A program made the position numbers and the translations under genes. The notes beneath the pieces are model-generated. The model made no database searches and had not been told where the DNA came from. It saw only the letters and a program-made list of their open reading frames with translations. 64,000 nt of DNA. It comes from an uncultured Flavobacteriales bacterium (lineage in GTDB: Bacteria; Bacteroidota; Bacteroidia; Flavobacteriales_E; Vicingaceae). The stretch lies in contig CAJQOH010000025.1 of NCBI GenBank assembly GCA_905479915.1, positions 155,287 to 219,286 on the forward strand. The letters run 5' to 3'. Positions 46,277-54,398 of this stretch are shown one piece after another. Each line of letters begins with the position of its first letter. Position 1 is the stretch's first letter.

Positions 46277-48429
46277 ACGCAAACATCATCAATTTGTTCG
46301 AGGTCGCCCATCCATGTATTAAACGTGTCTTTTATTTTTTGATGCTGTTCTTTCATTGGTAAATGAGATACAGATAAAACATATTCTCTCATTTTTTTAA
46401 TCATGAATTTTTTTCCTTTTGGACCTCCAAATTGATCTTGATATCCATCTGTTAACGTATAAACTTGATCTCCTTTTTGCGTTTCAAATTTCCCACCAAC
46501 AAATGGAATAGAATCATGATCATGTTTACCAACCGGCATTTTTTCTGGTTTTATTTTGATAACCTCCCCATTTCTAATTACCCAAATCGGGTTTTGAGCG
46601 GCAGTGTAACTAAACTTGTTGTTTTCGAAATCAAAAACAATAATGCTGGCATCCATTCCGTCTTTACCACCCTCTTCAGAACCATCTTTTTTAAGACGGT
46701 CAATGATTGTTTTACGTGTATCATTAAAAATATCAGAAGGGGTTTTCAGTCCTTTTTCAATTGCTTTTTCAATGGAAGAAATATTTAAAATACTCATAAT
46801 AGCTCCAGGAACTCCATGTCCAGTACTATCTGCATTTACCATAGCAAATTGATTGTTGGGTAATTTTCCAGCCCAATAAAAATCGCCACTAACCGCTTCT
46901 TTTGGTTGAAAGAAAACAAAGTGTTCATTTAAATTTTCATTTAAGATATCGTCTGTTGCTAAGAAACTTCTTTGAATACGCTCAGCATAGTTAATAGAAT
47001 CGGTAATCTCTTTATGCGCTTCTTCAACCTCATCTTTTTGATGTTCAACTAAGCGTTTTTGTTCTTCTACTTCTTGCTTTTGACTTTCAATTACAATTTT
47101 TTGTTTTTTAGTAATCTGTAAACGATTAAATACAAAAACTAAGAACAGAACAACCAATACCAACCCAATACCTACTGCAATCGATATGATCTTTTGTCTT
47201 TGTTTTTCTTCTTGTTCAATTATTATTTGCTTACTGTGTTCAGCATCATCAATTGCTTTTTGCGTTTCATATTCGTATTTAGCTTGCTCCTGCGCAGAAG
47301 CTTTTTGAGCAGCTTTTCCATCTAAACTATCCTGCATTAAACTTTGCAGTTTATACATTTCTAAAGCTTTTATACCGCTGCCCATTTTCTCATAGATATT
47401 ACTTAAAATTTGAGAGGCATCTTTAATTTTTATTACATCTTCAGTTTCTTGAGCTAACGCTAGACTTTCTTCTCCATATTGTTTTGCTTTTTTAAACTTT
47501 TTTTGAAGAAAGTATATTTTGGCCAACAAGTTTTTTGAAGAAGCAATGCCTTTTTTAGAGCCAATTCTATAACTGATTGGTAAACTTTTAGAAACATGCT
47601 CTTCGGCTTTTTCTAAGTTTCCTAATTTGATATAAGCATTACCAATGTTATTGTAAGAAGAAGCAATGCCTGGTTCATTATTAATTTCAATTCTAATTTG
47701 CAATGCTTTTTTATGGAAATCAATTCCATGTTGAATATCTTTCATCATTACAGCAATGTTGTTGTAAGAGTTCGACACTCCTCTTTTATCACCAACTTGC
47801 TTTCTTAGTTTTAACCCTTTTTTGTAATAATAGAGCGCTAAAGAATCATTTTGAAGATCTCGGTGTATTGCCCCTATATTGCTGTATGCATGAGAGAGTG
47901 TTTTTAATTCTTTAAGTTGTTCTTTTAGTTTTAATGATTCATGAAAAAGCTCTAATGCTTTAGGGATTTTTCCTTGTTGGTAATAAATAAAAGCCATGTT
48001 ATTGTAAGTGTTTGCAACGCCTAATGTATCATGTATTTTTTCTTGAACTTCTATTGATTTTTCATAATAGTAGAAGGCAGAATCTGTATTTCCTTCACGG
48101 CTATTGATATAACCAAGGTTGTTGTAAGCATGAGATAAAATATATAAAAACTTCCCTTCAACAGCTTCATTTTCTGGATTTATCAGTCCTTTTTCTGAAA
48201 TGGCTTTTGCTTTTTTACATAAGGGCTTAAGCGTATCGTTGTTAGAGGTATAAAGCATTTCAGATAATTTAACACAAGTTTCAGCTTTTGATGTGTCGTG
48301 GCTTTCGGGGTTGTTTAAGATTTTTCCTAAACTATCTAACCGTTTTTGTTGTTGAGGATTAAACTGACCAAAAGAATAGGTGCAGTTAAAAACGATAATT
48401 ATTAAAAAATTAAAATGGATTGCCCTCAT
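46258..48429 (-). CDS. TPR-repeat SpoIIE-type serine/threonine phosphatase
   Basis: A 723-residue membrane protein. Signal peptide about residues 1-21 (MRAIHFNFLIIIVFNCTYSFG); about 60-380 hold six or more tetratricopeptide repeats (YNNMAFIYYQQGKIPKALEL, SNIGAIHRDL, YNNIGNAYIKLGNLEKA); one membrane segment near 400-425 is followed by a coiled coil; about 480-723 form a PP2C/SpoIIE domain with SGDFYWAG, NADSTGHGVPGA, GGKDGMDAS and LTDGYQDQFGG metal motifs. I start it at the ATG at 48429; the one at 48447 precedes the signal sequence. By family it dephosphorylates an anti-anti-sigma partner in response to a periplasmic signal. Confidence 0.88.
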   Translation of the reverse strand: MRAIHFNFLIIIVFNCTYSFGQFNPQQQKRLDSLGKILNNPESHDTSKAETCVKLSEMLYTSNNDTLKPLCKKAKAISEKGLINPENEAVEGKFLYILSHAYNNLGYINSREGNTDSAFYYYEKSIEVQEKIHDTLGVANTYNNMAFIYYQQGKIPKALELFHESLKLKEQLKELKTLSHAYSNIGAIHRDLQNDSLALYYYKKGLKLRKQVGDKRGVSNSYNNIAVMMKDIQHGIDFHKKALQIRIEINNEPGIASSYNNIGNAYIKLGNLEKAEEHVSKSLPISYRIGSKKGIASSKNLLAKIYFLQKKFKKAKQYGEESLALAQETEDVIKIKDASQILSNIYEKMGSGIKALEMYKLQSLMQDSLDGKAAQKASAQEQAKYEYETQKAIDDAEHSKQIIIEQEEKQRQKIISIAVGIGLVLVVLFLVFVFNRLQITKKQKIVIESQKQEVEEQKRLVEHQKDEVEEAHKEITDSINYAERIQRSFLATDDILNENLNEHFVFFQPKEAVSGDFYWAGKLPNNQFAMVNADSTGHGVPGAIMSILNISSIEKAIEKGLKTPSDIFNDTRKTIIDRLKKDGSEEGGKDGMDASIIVFDFENNKFSYTAAQNPIWVIRNGEVIKIKPEKMPVGKHDHDSIPFVGGKFETQKGDQVYTLTDGYQDQFGGPKGKKFMIKKMREYVLSVSHLPMKEQHQKIKDTFNTWMGDLEQIDDVCVIGVKV

Positions 48430-48558
48430 ATTTACTATTTCTTGCAAAAGAGCGAAATATGAGTAAAATTAGCTTCACTAACGTGGGTGAAACTGCTATA
48501 AATTTTATTTTAGAAGCAGGTTGGGTATAGAAACTTTGCTGAAGAAGATCAATTTAGC

Positions 48559-49560
48559 TTATCCAATATAAGCTAAGCATAAATCAATTGTTGCTTCAAT
48601 TCCTTTAATGTGTGTTCGTTCTGTTCCGTGCGATGCAGCAACCCCCATTCCTATTAGTCCAACTCTAAAATCGTTTCCTGCACGTAAAGCTGCAGAACCG
48701 TCAGAACCATAATGTGGATAGACATCTACTTTGTAAGGAATGTTATTTTGTTTGGCCAAGTCAATTAATTTTTTTCTAAAATTATAGTCATAAGGACCAC
48801 TACTATCTTTAGCACAAATAGAACAACTTACTTCGTTTCCTTGGCAAGCATCTCCTAAAACGCCCATATCAATTACAAGAAGTTCTTCTATGGTATTAGC
48901 GTACCCACATGTTCCTCCATGCCCTACCTCTTCGTAATTAGAAAAGAAGATTTCTACAGGAACTTCTTTACCTTGTTCTTTTAATCTTTTGGCCAATTCA
49001 AACAAAACATAACATCCTGCTTTATTGTCTAAAAAACGAGATTTGATATAACCACTTTCTAATTCTTCATATTTTACATCAACACAGATAATATCACCAA
49101 CTTCTATTCCTAGTTGTTCAACATCTTCTTTTGAGTAAACTTCTTCATCCACTCTAATGTGCATGGTTTTTATGCTACGTTGCGTTTTTTCTTTTTCGTT
49201 ATTTGCGTGAACTGAAGGGTTATCTAATAAAATGGTTCCAGTAATTATTTTTCCAGAATGTGTAACAATTTTCACATATTCACCTTCAGCACCAGTTAAA
49301 GATAAGCCTCCTAATAGAGAAAAAGCCAATGTACCATTTGCTTTTATTCCAGAAACAATTGCTCCTAAGGTATCTACATGGGCAGCAATAGCTAAAGTAG
49401 GGTTAGCTCCTAAAGCACATTTTACAGCTCCTTTGTTTGTATATTCAGGAGAATAGCCATAACTCGATAATAGATCAAAAATGTATTTACTTGCATTATT
49501 AGTATAGCCTGACGGAGAATCTATTGCAATTAATTCCTTTAGTGTTTGGTACTTTTCCAT
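48559..49560 (-). CDS. M42-family metallo-aminopeptidase
   Basis: A 333-residue dinuclear zinc peptidase related to glutamyl aminopeptidases and endoglucanase M. Metal and catalytic motifs are AAHVDTLG (His61, Asp63), the DNKAGCYVLFEL bridging Asp, NYEEVGHGG (Glu pair), the downstream DMGV and the C-terminal ASHGTERTH. The ATG at 49560 is preferred over the one at 49611 since the terminator at 49613-49648 lies inside the longer version's 5' end. A cytoplasmic enzyme, monocistronic. Confidence 0.9.
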   Translation of the reverse strand: MEKYQTLKELIAIDSPSGYTNNASKYIFDLLSSYGYSPEYTNKGAVKCALGANPTLAIAAHVDTLGAIVSGIKANGTLAFSLLGGLSLTGAEGEYVKIVTHSGKIITGTILLDNPSVHANNEKEKTQRSIKTMHIRVDEEVYSKEDVEQLGIEVGDIICVDVKYEELESGYIKSRFLDNKAGCYVLFELAKRLKEQGKEVPVEIFFSNYEEVGHGGTCGYANTIEELLVIDMGVLGDACQGNEVSCSICAKDSSGPYDYNFRKKLIDLAKQNNIPYKVDVYPHYGSDGSAALRAGNDFRVGLIGMGVAASHGTERTHIKGIEATIDLCLAYIG

Positions 49561-49612
49561 AATGTAAAAATTGTAAGGTAACGAAGATACAATTTCTTTA
49601 GAATCAGGCATA

Positions 49613-49648
49613 AAAAAGCCTCTTACAAATTAATGTAAGAGGCTTTTT
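49613..49648 (-). terminator. Intrinsic terminator of the lysine-rich protein gene
   Basis: Perfect 15-bp inverted repeat: AAAAAGCCTCTTACA (49613-49627) and TGTAAGAGGCTTTTT (49634-49648), six-base loop, with a T-run after the stem on either strand. It lies 20 bases after the stop of the leftward lysine-rich gene. Confidence 0.85.
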
Positions 49649-49667
49649 ATATTGTAAATGAGTAATT

Positions 49668-49991
49668 CTATTTTTTACTTTTTACTGCATTATGTTTTTT
49701 GTGAGCAATATTTCTACTTGCTTCTTTTTGTTTTTGGTTGATAACTGCTTTTTCTTTTTTAGTAACAACACCATCAGACTTTGCAGCTCTTTTTGTTACT
49801 GCAATTTCTTTTTGTTGGGCTTTAAGTCTAAAAGCTTCTTTTTTAGAAAGTTCACCAGATTTTACTCCCTGTGTAATTCTTTGTTTTTGGTTCGCTTGTT
49901 TTTTTTGTATTGGTTTTTTAGCTGTCTGAGCAAATCCTACAGCACAAAAAAGAACCAATGTTAATCCTGATAATATTGCTTTAAGTTTCAT
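49668..49991 (-). CDS. Small secreted lysine-rich protein
   Basis: A 107-residue protein with a clear signal peptide ending GFAQ (about residue 21). The mature protein of about 86 residues is extremely basic (repeated KKQ, KQKQ and KK groups) and shows the segments GVKSGELSKKEAFRLKAQQ and DGVVTKKEKAVINQKQKE, two similar helical units reading as G-x-x-[ST]-x-K-E. I have seen this 'SGEL..KE....LK..Q' pattern in short Bacteroidota secreted proteins, but know no function; DNA, nucleotide or envelope binding is only a guess. It has its own terminator and is read leftward before asd. Confidence 0.75.
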   Translation of the reverse strand: MKLKAILSGLTLVLFCAVGFAQTAKKPIQKKQANQKQRITQGVKSGELSKKEAFRLKAQQKEIAVTKRAAKSDGVVTKKEKAVINQKQKEASRNIAHKKHNAVKSKK

Positions 49992-50047
49992 ACGTTTTAA
50001 TTTTAGTGATTATATATTTTCTCTTAGGCAAATTCAATGCCAAAAAG

Positions 50048-51037
50048 TTAAATCAATCCTTTTTCAGTTAGGTATTCAGCAATTTGAACAGCGTTTGTTG
50101 CAGCTCCTTTTCTAAGGTTGTCAGTAACTACCCACATGTTTAATGTATTTGGTTGAGATTCATCCTTTCTAATTCTTCCTACAAAAACATCATCTTTCCC
50201 TTCGGCATAAATTGGCATTGGGTAAGTATTGGTATCGATATTATCTTGTAAGGTAATTCCGTCTGTTTCATTTAAAACCTTACGAACTTCTGCTAAATCA
50301 AAATCGTTTTCAAACTCTATATTTAAGGTTTCTGAATGCCCTCCAACAACAGGAACACGAACAGCAGTTGCTGTGATGTTAAGGCTAACATCTCCCATTA
50401 TTTTTTTTGGTTCGTTTACCAATTTCATTTCTTCTTTGGTATAACCGTTTTCTTCAAAAACATCACAATGTGGCAGGCAGTTTTGATCAATTGGGTAAGG
50501 ATACGCCATTTCTCCAGAAACTCCGTTTTTTTCATTTTCTAGTTGTTTAACAGCTTTTACCCCAGTTCCTGTTATGGATTGGTAGGTAGAAACAACAACT
50601 CGTTTAATTTTGTATTTTTTATGCAAAGGGTTCATCACCATTACCATTTGTATGGTAGAACAATTGGGGTTGGCGATCACTTTATCTTTTTCCGTTAAAA
50701 TAGAAGCATTTATTTCTGGAACAACTAATTTGTTCGCGGGATTCATTCTCCAAGCAGAAGAGTTGTCAATAACAGTTGTTCCAGCTTCAGCAAATTTTGG
50801 CGCCCAGTCTAAAGACGTTCCACCACCGGCAGAAAATATTGCCACATCCGCTTTCATGTCAACAGCCGTTTGTAATCCAACAACGGTATATGAGTTTCCT
50901 TTAAAACTTAATTGTTTACCTATTGATTTTTCTGATGCAACAGGAATGATTTCTGTTACGGGGAAATTTCTTTCTGCTAAAACCTTTAACATTACTGTTC
51001 CAACCATTCCGGTGGCACCAACTACTGCTACTCTCAT
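50048..51037 (-). CDS. asd: Aspartate-semialdehyde dehydrogenase Asd
   Basis: A 329-residue NADPH enzyme that reduces aspartyl phosphate to aspartate semialdehyde, the branch-point to Lys, Thr, Met and DAP. It has the Rossmann start VAVVGATGMVGTVML, the catalytic cysteine C126 in NPNCSTIQ, and the C-terminal HSETLNIEF with the catalytic histidine. Length is normal for the long-form bacterial enzyme. It diverges from the LTD-domain gene with 42 bases between. Confidence 0.97.
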   Translation of the reverse strand: MRVAVVGATGMVGTVMLKVLAERNFPVTEIIPVASEKSIGKQLSFKGNSYTVVGLQTAVDMKADVAIFSAGGGTSLDWAPKFAEAGTTVIDNSSAWRMNPANKLVVPEINASILTEKDKVIANPNCSTIQMVMVMNPLHKKYKIKRVVVSTYQSITGTGVKAVKQLENEKNGVSGEMAYPYPIDQNCLPHCDVFEENGYTKEEMKLVNEPKKIMGDVSLNITATAVRVPVVGGHSETLNIEFENDFDLAEVRKVLNETDGITLQDNIDTNTYPMPIYAEGKDDVFVGRIRKDESQPNTLNMWVVTDNLRKGAATNAVQIAEYLTEKGLI

Positions 51038-51059
51038 ATCTAATCTTAATTGTGTTGAA

Positions 51060-51067
51060 CAAATTTA
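51060..51067 (-). promoter_or_regulatory. Possible -7 element of asd
   Basis: On the minus strand TAAATTTG matches TAnnTTTG, 22 bases before the asd ATG. The expected -33 TTG would lie within the start of the divergent gene, and none is seen there. Confidence 0.35.
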
Positions 51068-51079
51068 GACTTTAATTTT

Positions 51080-53698
51080 ATGAAAAAAAGCTACTTTTAT
51101 CTTATGTTAAAAAAAGCAGGATTTTTAGTTGTAATGTTACTAAATATGCAGCTGAGTTTTTCTCAGTTTGTAGATGATTTCAGCGATGGCGATTTTACCT
51201 CGAACCCTGCATGGTCTGGCGATAATGGTTTGTTTACGGTGTCAACAAATCAACTAAATTCTCAAAGTGGAGCAGCAGGAAACTATTACTTGAGTACTCC
51301 ATCAACTTTGGCTTTAAATACCCAATGGGATTTTTATTTTAACATGAAATTTGGAACTTCTGGAGCAAATTATGTTGATGTCTATTTAATTTCAGATGTT
51401 GCTGATGTTACCACTCCTAATGATGGTTATTTTGTTCGAATAGGAGGAACACCAGATGAAGTTTCTTTGTATAAGATAGTTTCAGGTATCCCCACTATTT
51501 TAATTGATGGGCCAGATGGAAGTGTAAATAGTACGTCTAACAATCCCTTTGATGTAAGAGTAACTCGTGATGTTGCTAATAATTGGACCTTACTTTATGA
51601 TGATGGGGCTTCAACTAATTTAGTTGCTATAGGGTCAATAGTTGACAATTCTGTTGTAGCTTCTAATTTTTTTGGAATTTCAATTACTCAATCTGGAGCG
51701 GCTGGACCAATTAATAATCATTATTTTGACAATTTTAGTGTAGCTTCAATTGTGGGAGATACTTCTGCTCCACAAGTAGACTCTCTAACAGTTCTTGGAT
51801 CATCGAGTTTAGATGTACACTTTAATGAACCTGTAGATTTAATAACATCACAAGTATTAAATAATTATTCAGTTGCAGGGTTAGGAGGTCCCAGTGCAGT
51901 TACTAGAGATCTTTTAGATTCTACCGTTGTTCATTTAACATTTTCAACAACTTTTACCAATGGGCAAAACTATAATTTAACCATTGTTGATGTTCAGGAT
52001 ACAGCGGGGAATTCTATAACAACAGTTATAGAACCTTTTAGATATTTGGTGTTTATTTCACCAAGATTAGGAGATCTAATTATTAATGAAATCTTTGCTG
52101 ACCCTTCTCCAACAATTGGTTTGCCAACAGAGGAGTATTTAGAATTATTCAATAAAACAACTAAGGTTATTGATTTAACGGATTGTTGGATTGCAGATTT
52201 AACCAGTATGAGTCAACTATCTGCTGGCAAAATTTTTCCGGGAGAGTATGTAATTGTTTGTGACAATAGTTTTGAGAGTCAGTTTTCTCTTTTAGGAAAG
52301 GTGATTACAGTAAGTAATTTTCCATCACTAAATAATTCTGCCGATGAGGTAACACTGTATTCTTCGGATACTTCTTTAATTCATCAAATTCATTATGATG
52401 ATTCCTGGTATAAGGATGACACTAAAAAACATGGGGGCTGGAGCTTGGAGATGATTGATCCGAATAACCCTTGTGGAGAAGGGGGCAATTGGACTGCTTC
52501 TACTGGCTTGCATGGAGGGACTCCTGGAAAACAAAATACTGTTTATGGGGCTAATCCTGATGTTATTTTACCAATGTTGACAGAAGCGATTGCAATAGAT
52601 GATTCTACTGTGGTGGTTGCTTTTAGTGAGAAGCTTTCCAATGCCGGAGCTTTAACAGCTACTTTTACAATTGACTACGGAGTTACGATTGGATCGTTTG
52701 AAATGCTTGATGCTAAAAATGTGCAATTGAATTTGAGTAACAAACTGAGTTTTCGAATAAAGTATGAAGTTATGGTTAGCGATGCTTATGATTGTGTTGG
52801 GAATGTAATAGGCTCTGATAACACGGCAGTTTTTGGATTGCCAGAAGATAGTGGTTATGAAGATTTAATTATTAACGAAATACTCTTTAACCCATTTATT
52901 GGAGGTTCTGATTTTGTTGAAATCTATAACAATTCTGATAAGTTTATTAATCTCGAGAATTGGAATTTGGCCAATTTAGAGGATGATTCTATTGCCAATT
53001 CTAAGGCGGTATCTGTTAAGCCAAAACTAATTTTTCCGGGAGATTTTGTGGTCTTAACTAAAGATGGCGAAGCCATAAAAAATGACTATTCGGGAACAGT
53101 ATCAGCATCGATATTACAAATGGAAAGTTTTCCAAACTATAGTAATGACAAAGGAAGTGTTTATCTAATGAATGATTTAAATACCGTTGTAGATAGCTTT
53201 CATTATAAGGAGGAAATGCATTTTGCGCTATTAAATGATTATGATGGTGTTTCGTTAGAACGAATAGATTATAAGCGAACCGCATTAGACAAAACCAACT
53301 GGCATTCTGCGGCTGAAGATGTTGGTTTTGCCACCCCAGGATATGAAAATTCTCAATATCAAAAAGCAATTGCTGAAGAAAGTGAGATTATTATTTCACC
53401 CTTAACTTTTTCCCCAAACAATGATGGAGTTGATGATGTAGTTAACATCTCATATAATTTTCTTGACCCTGGATTTGTTGCCAATATTGTTATTTACGAT
53501 ACAAAAGGAAGGCTAGTTAAAAATTTTCTTCAAAACGAATTATTAGGAACTTCTGGAACATTTAGTTGGGATGGAATAACAGAACAAAATGAGAAGGCAG
53601 GAATCGGTATTTATATTATTTTTGTGGAAGCTTTTGATGAAGAAGGAAATGTAAAATTATTTAAGAAAACAGTTGTATTAGCAGAAAGATTAGGATAA
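51080..53698 (+). CDS. Secreted lamin-tail-domain protein with type IX-like C-terminus
   Basis: An 872-residue exported protein with a signal peptide ending SFSQ (about residue 29). Residues 30-220 look like a concanavalin/laminin-G-like domain (DDFSDGDF, NHYFDNFSV), followed by an Ig-like strand-rich region. Two lamin-tail domains follow: DLIINEIFADPS near 335 and DLIINEILFNPF near 595. The C-terminus (about 783-872) begins ISPLTFSPNNDGVDDV and is an FlgD-like Ig domain as used by T9SS substrates. Function is likely surface or secreted; a ligand is unknown. The ppa start codon follows after one base. Confidence 0.83.
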   Translation: MKKSYFYLMLKKAGFLVVMLLNMQLSFSQFVDDFSDGDFTSNPAWSGDNGLFTVSTNQLNSQSGAAGNYYLSTPSTLALNTQWDFYFNMKFGTSGANYVDVYLISDVADVTTPNDGYFVRIGGTPDEVSLYKIVSGIPTILIDGPDGSVNSTSNNPFDVRVTRDVANNWTLLYDDGASTNLVAIGSIVDNSVVASNFFGISITQSGAAGPINNHYFDNFSVASIVGDTSAPQVDSLTVLGSSSLDVHFNEPVDLITSQVLNNYSVAGLGGPSAVTRDLLDSTVVHLTFSTTFTNGQNYNLTIVDVQDTAGNSITTVIEPFRYLVFISPRLGDLIINEIFADPSPTIGLPTEEYLELFNKTTKVIDLTDCWIADLTSMSQLSAGKIFPGEYVIVCDNSFESQFSLLGKVITVSNFPSLNNSADEVTLYSSDTSLIHQIHYDDSWYKDDTKKHGGWSLEMIDPNNPCGEGGNWTASTGLHGGTPGKQNTVYGANPDVILPMLTEAIAIDDSTVVVAFSEKLSNAGALTATFTIDYGVTIGSFEMLDAKNVQLNLSNKLSFRIKYEVMVSDAYDCVGNVIGSDNTAVFGLPEDSGYEDLIINEILFNPFIGGSDFVEIYNNSDKFINLENWNLANLEDDSIANSKAVSVKPKLIFPGDFVVLTKDGEAIKNDYSGTVSASILQMESFPNYSNDKGSVYLMNDLNTVVDSFHYKEEMHFALLNDYDGVSLERIDYKRTALDKTNWHSAAEDVGFATPGYENSQYQKAIAEESEIIISPLTFSPNNDGVDDVVNISYNFLDPGFVANIVIYDTKGRLVKNFLQNELLGTSGTFSWDGITEQNEKAGIGIYIIFVEAFDEEGNVKLFKKTVVLAERLG

Positions 53699-53699
53699 A

Positions 53700-54398
53700 A
53701 TGGAAAAGGCATTAAAAAATTTATATAAAAAATTAGGATATAGATACCAATCTCACCCTTGGCATGGGATTAATTTAGGTGATAGTGCTCCAGAAGAAGT
53801 GATGTCATTTATTGAAATGACTCCAAGTGATGCGGTTAAATATGAGATCGATAAAGACTCAGGATATATAAAAGTTGACAGGCCTCAAAAGTTTTCGAAT
53901 ATTGTACCTGCTCTTTATGGCTTTTTGCCCCAAACATATTGTGCTGAAGCGGTTGGAGAATATTGCTCTCAACAAACTGGTAGAAATGGCATTTTTGGAG
54001 ATAAAGATCCTTTAGACATTTGTGTGTTAACAGAAAGAAGCATTACACATGGTAATATAATTGTTCCTGCAATTCCTATTGGAGGTTTTCGAATGATTGA
54101 TGATGGAGAAGCAGATGATAAAATTATTGCTGTTTTAAAGGGAGATGAGGTTTATGAAAAATGGAAGGATATTAAAGATTGTCCAGAATCTATAGTAAAA
54201 AGATTGCAACATTATTTTTTAACTTATAAAGGGATTCCTGGAGAAAACGCACCTAAAGTTGAAATAACACATATTTACGGAAAGCAAGAGGCTTTAGAAG
54301 TGATAGAACGAAGTCGTCAAGATTATCTTAAACATTATGGAGATATTGAGAATGAACTTTCTCAAGCAACCAAAGATGTAATGGGTTTAAAGGTGTAA
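53700..54398 (+). CDS. ppa: Inorganic pyrophosphatase (family I)
   Basis: A 232-residue soluble pyrophosphatase. The metal-binding core is GDKDPLDIC (Asp101, Asp103, Asp106), with a further DDGEADDKIIAVL segment providing additional acid residues, and KVEITHIYG near the C-terminus. The N-terminus is longer than in E. coli Ppa, closer to the eukaryotic-like subgroup. It starts one base after the LTD-protein stop, with no gap for a promoter other than one inside the upstream gene, so it is probably cotranscribed. Hydrolyses PPi made by biosynthesis. Confidence 0.93.
   Translation: MEKALKNLYKKLGYRYQSHPWHGINLGDSAPEEVMSFIEMTPSDAVKYEIDKDSGYIKVDRPQKFSNIVPALYGFLPQTYCAEAVGEYCSQQTGRNGIFGDKDPLDICVLTERSITHGNIIVPAIPIGGFRMIDDGEADDKIIAVLKGDEVYEKWKDIKDCPESIVKRLQHYFLTYKGIPGENAPKVEITHIYGKQEALEVIERSRQDYLKHYGDIENELSQATKDVMGLKV

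Noticed and set aside
49692..49964. Plus-strand frame rich in Phe/Cys opposite the lysine-rich gene
   Set aside because: Arises from the complement of Lys codons.
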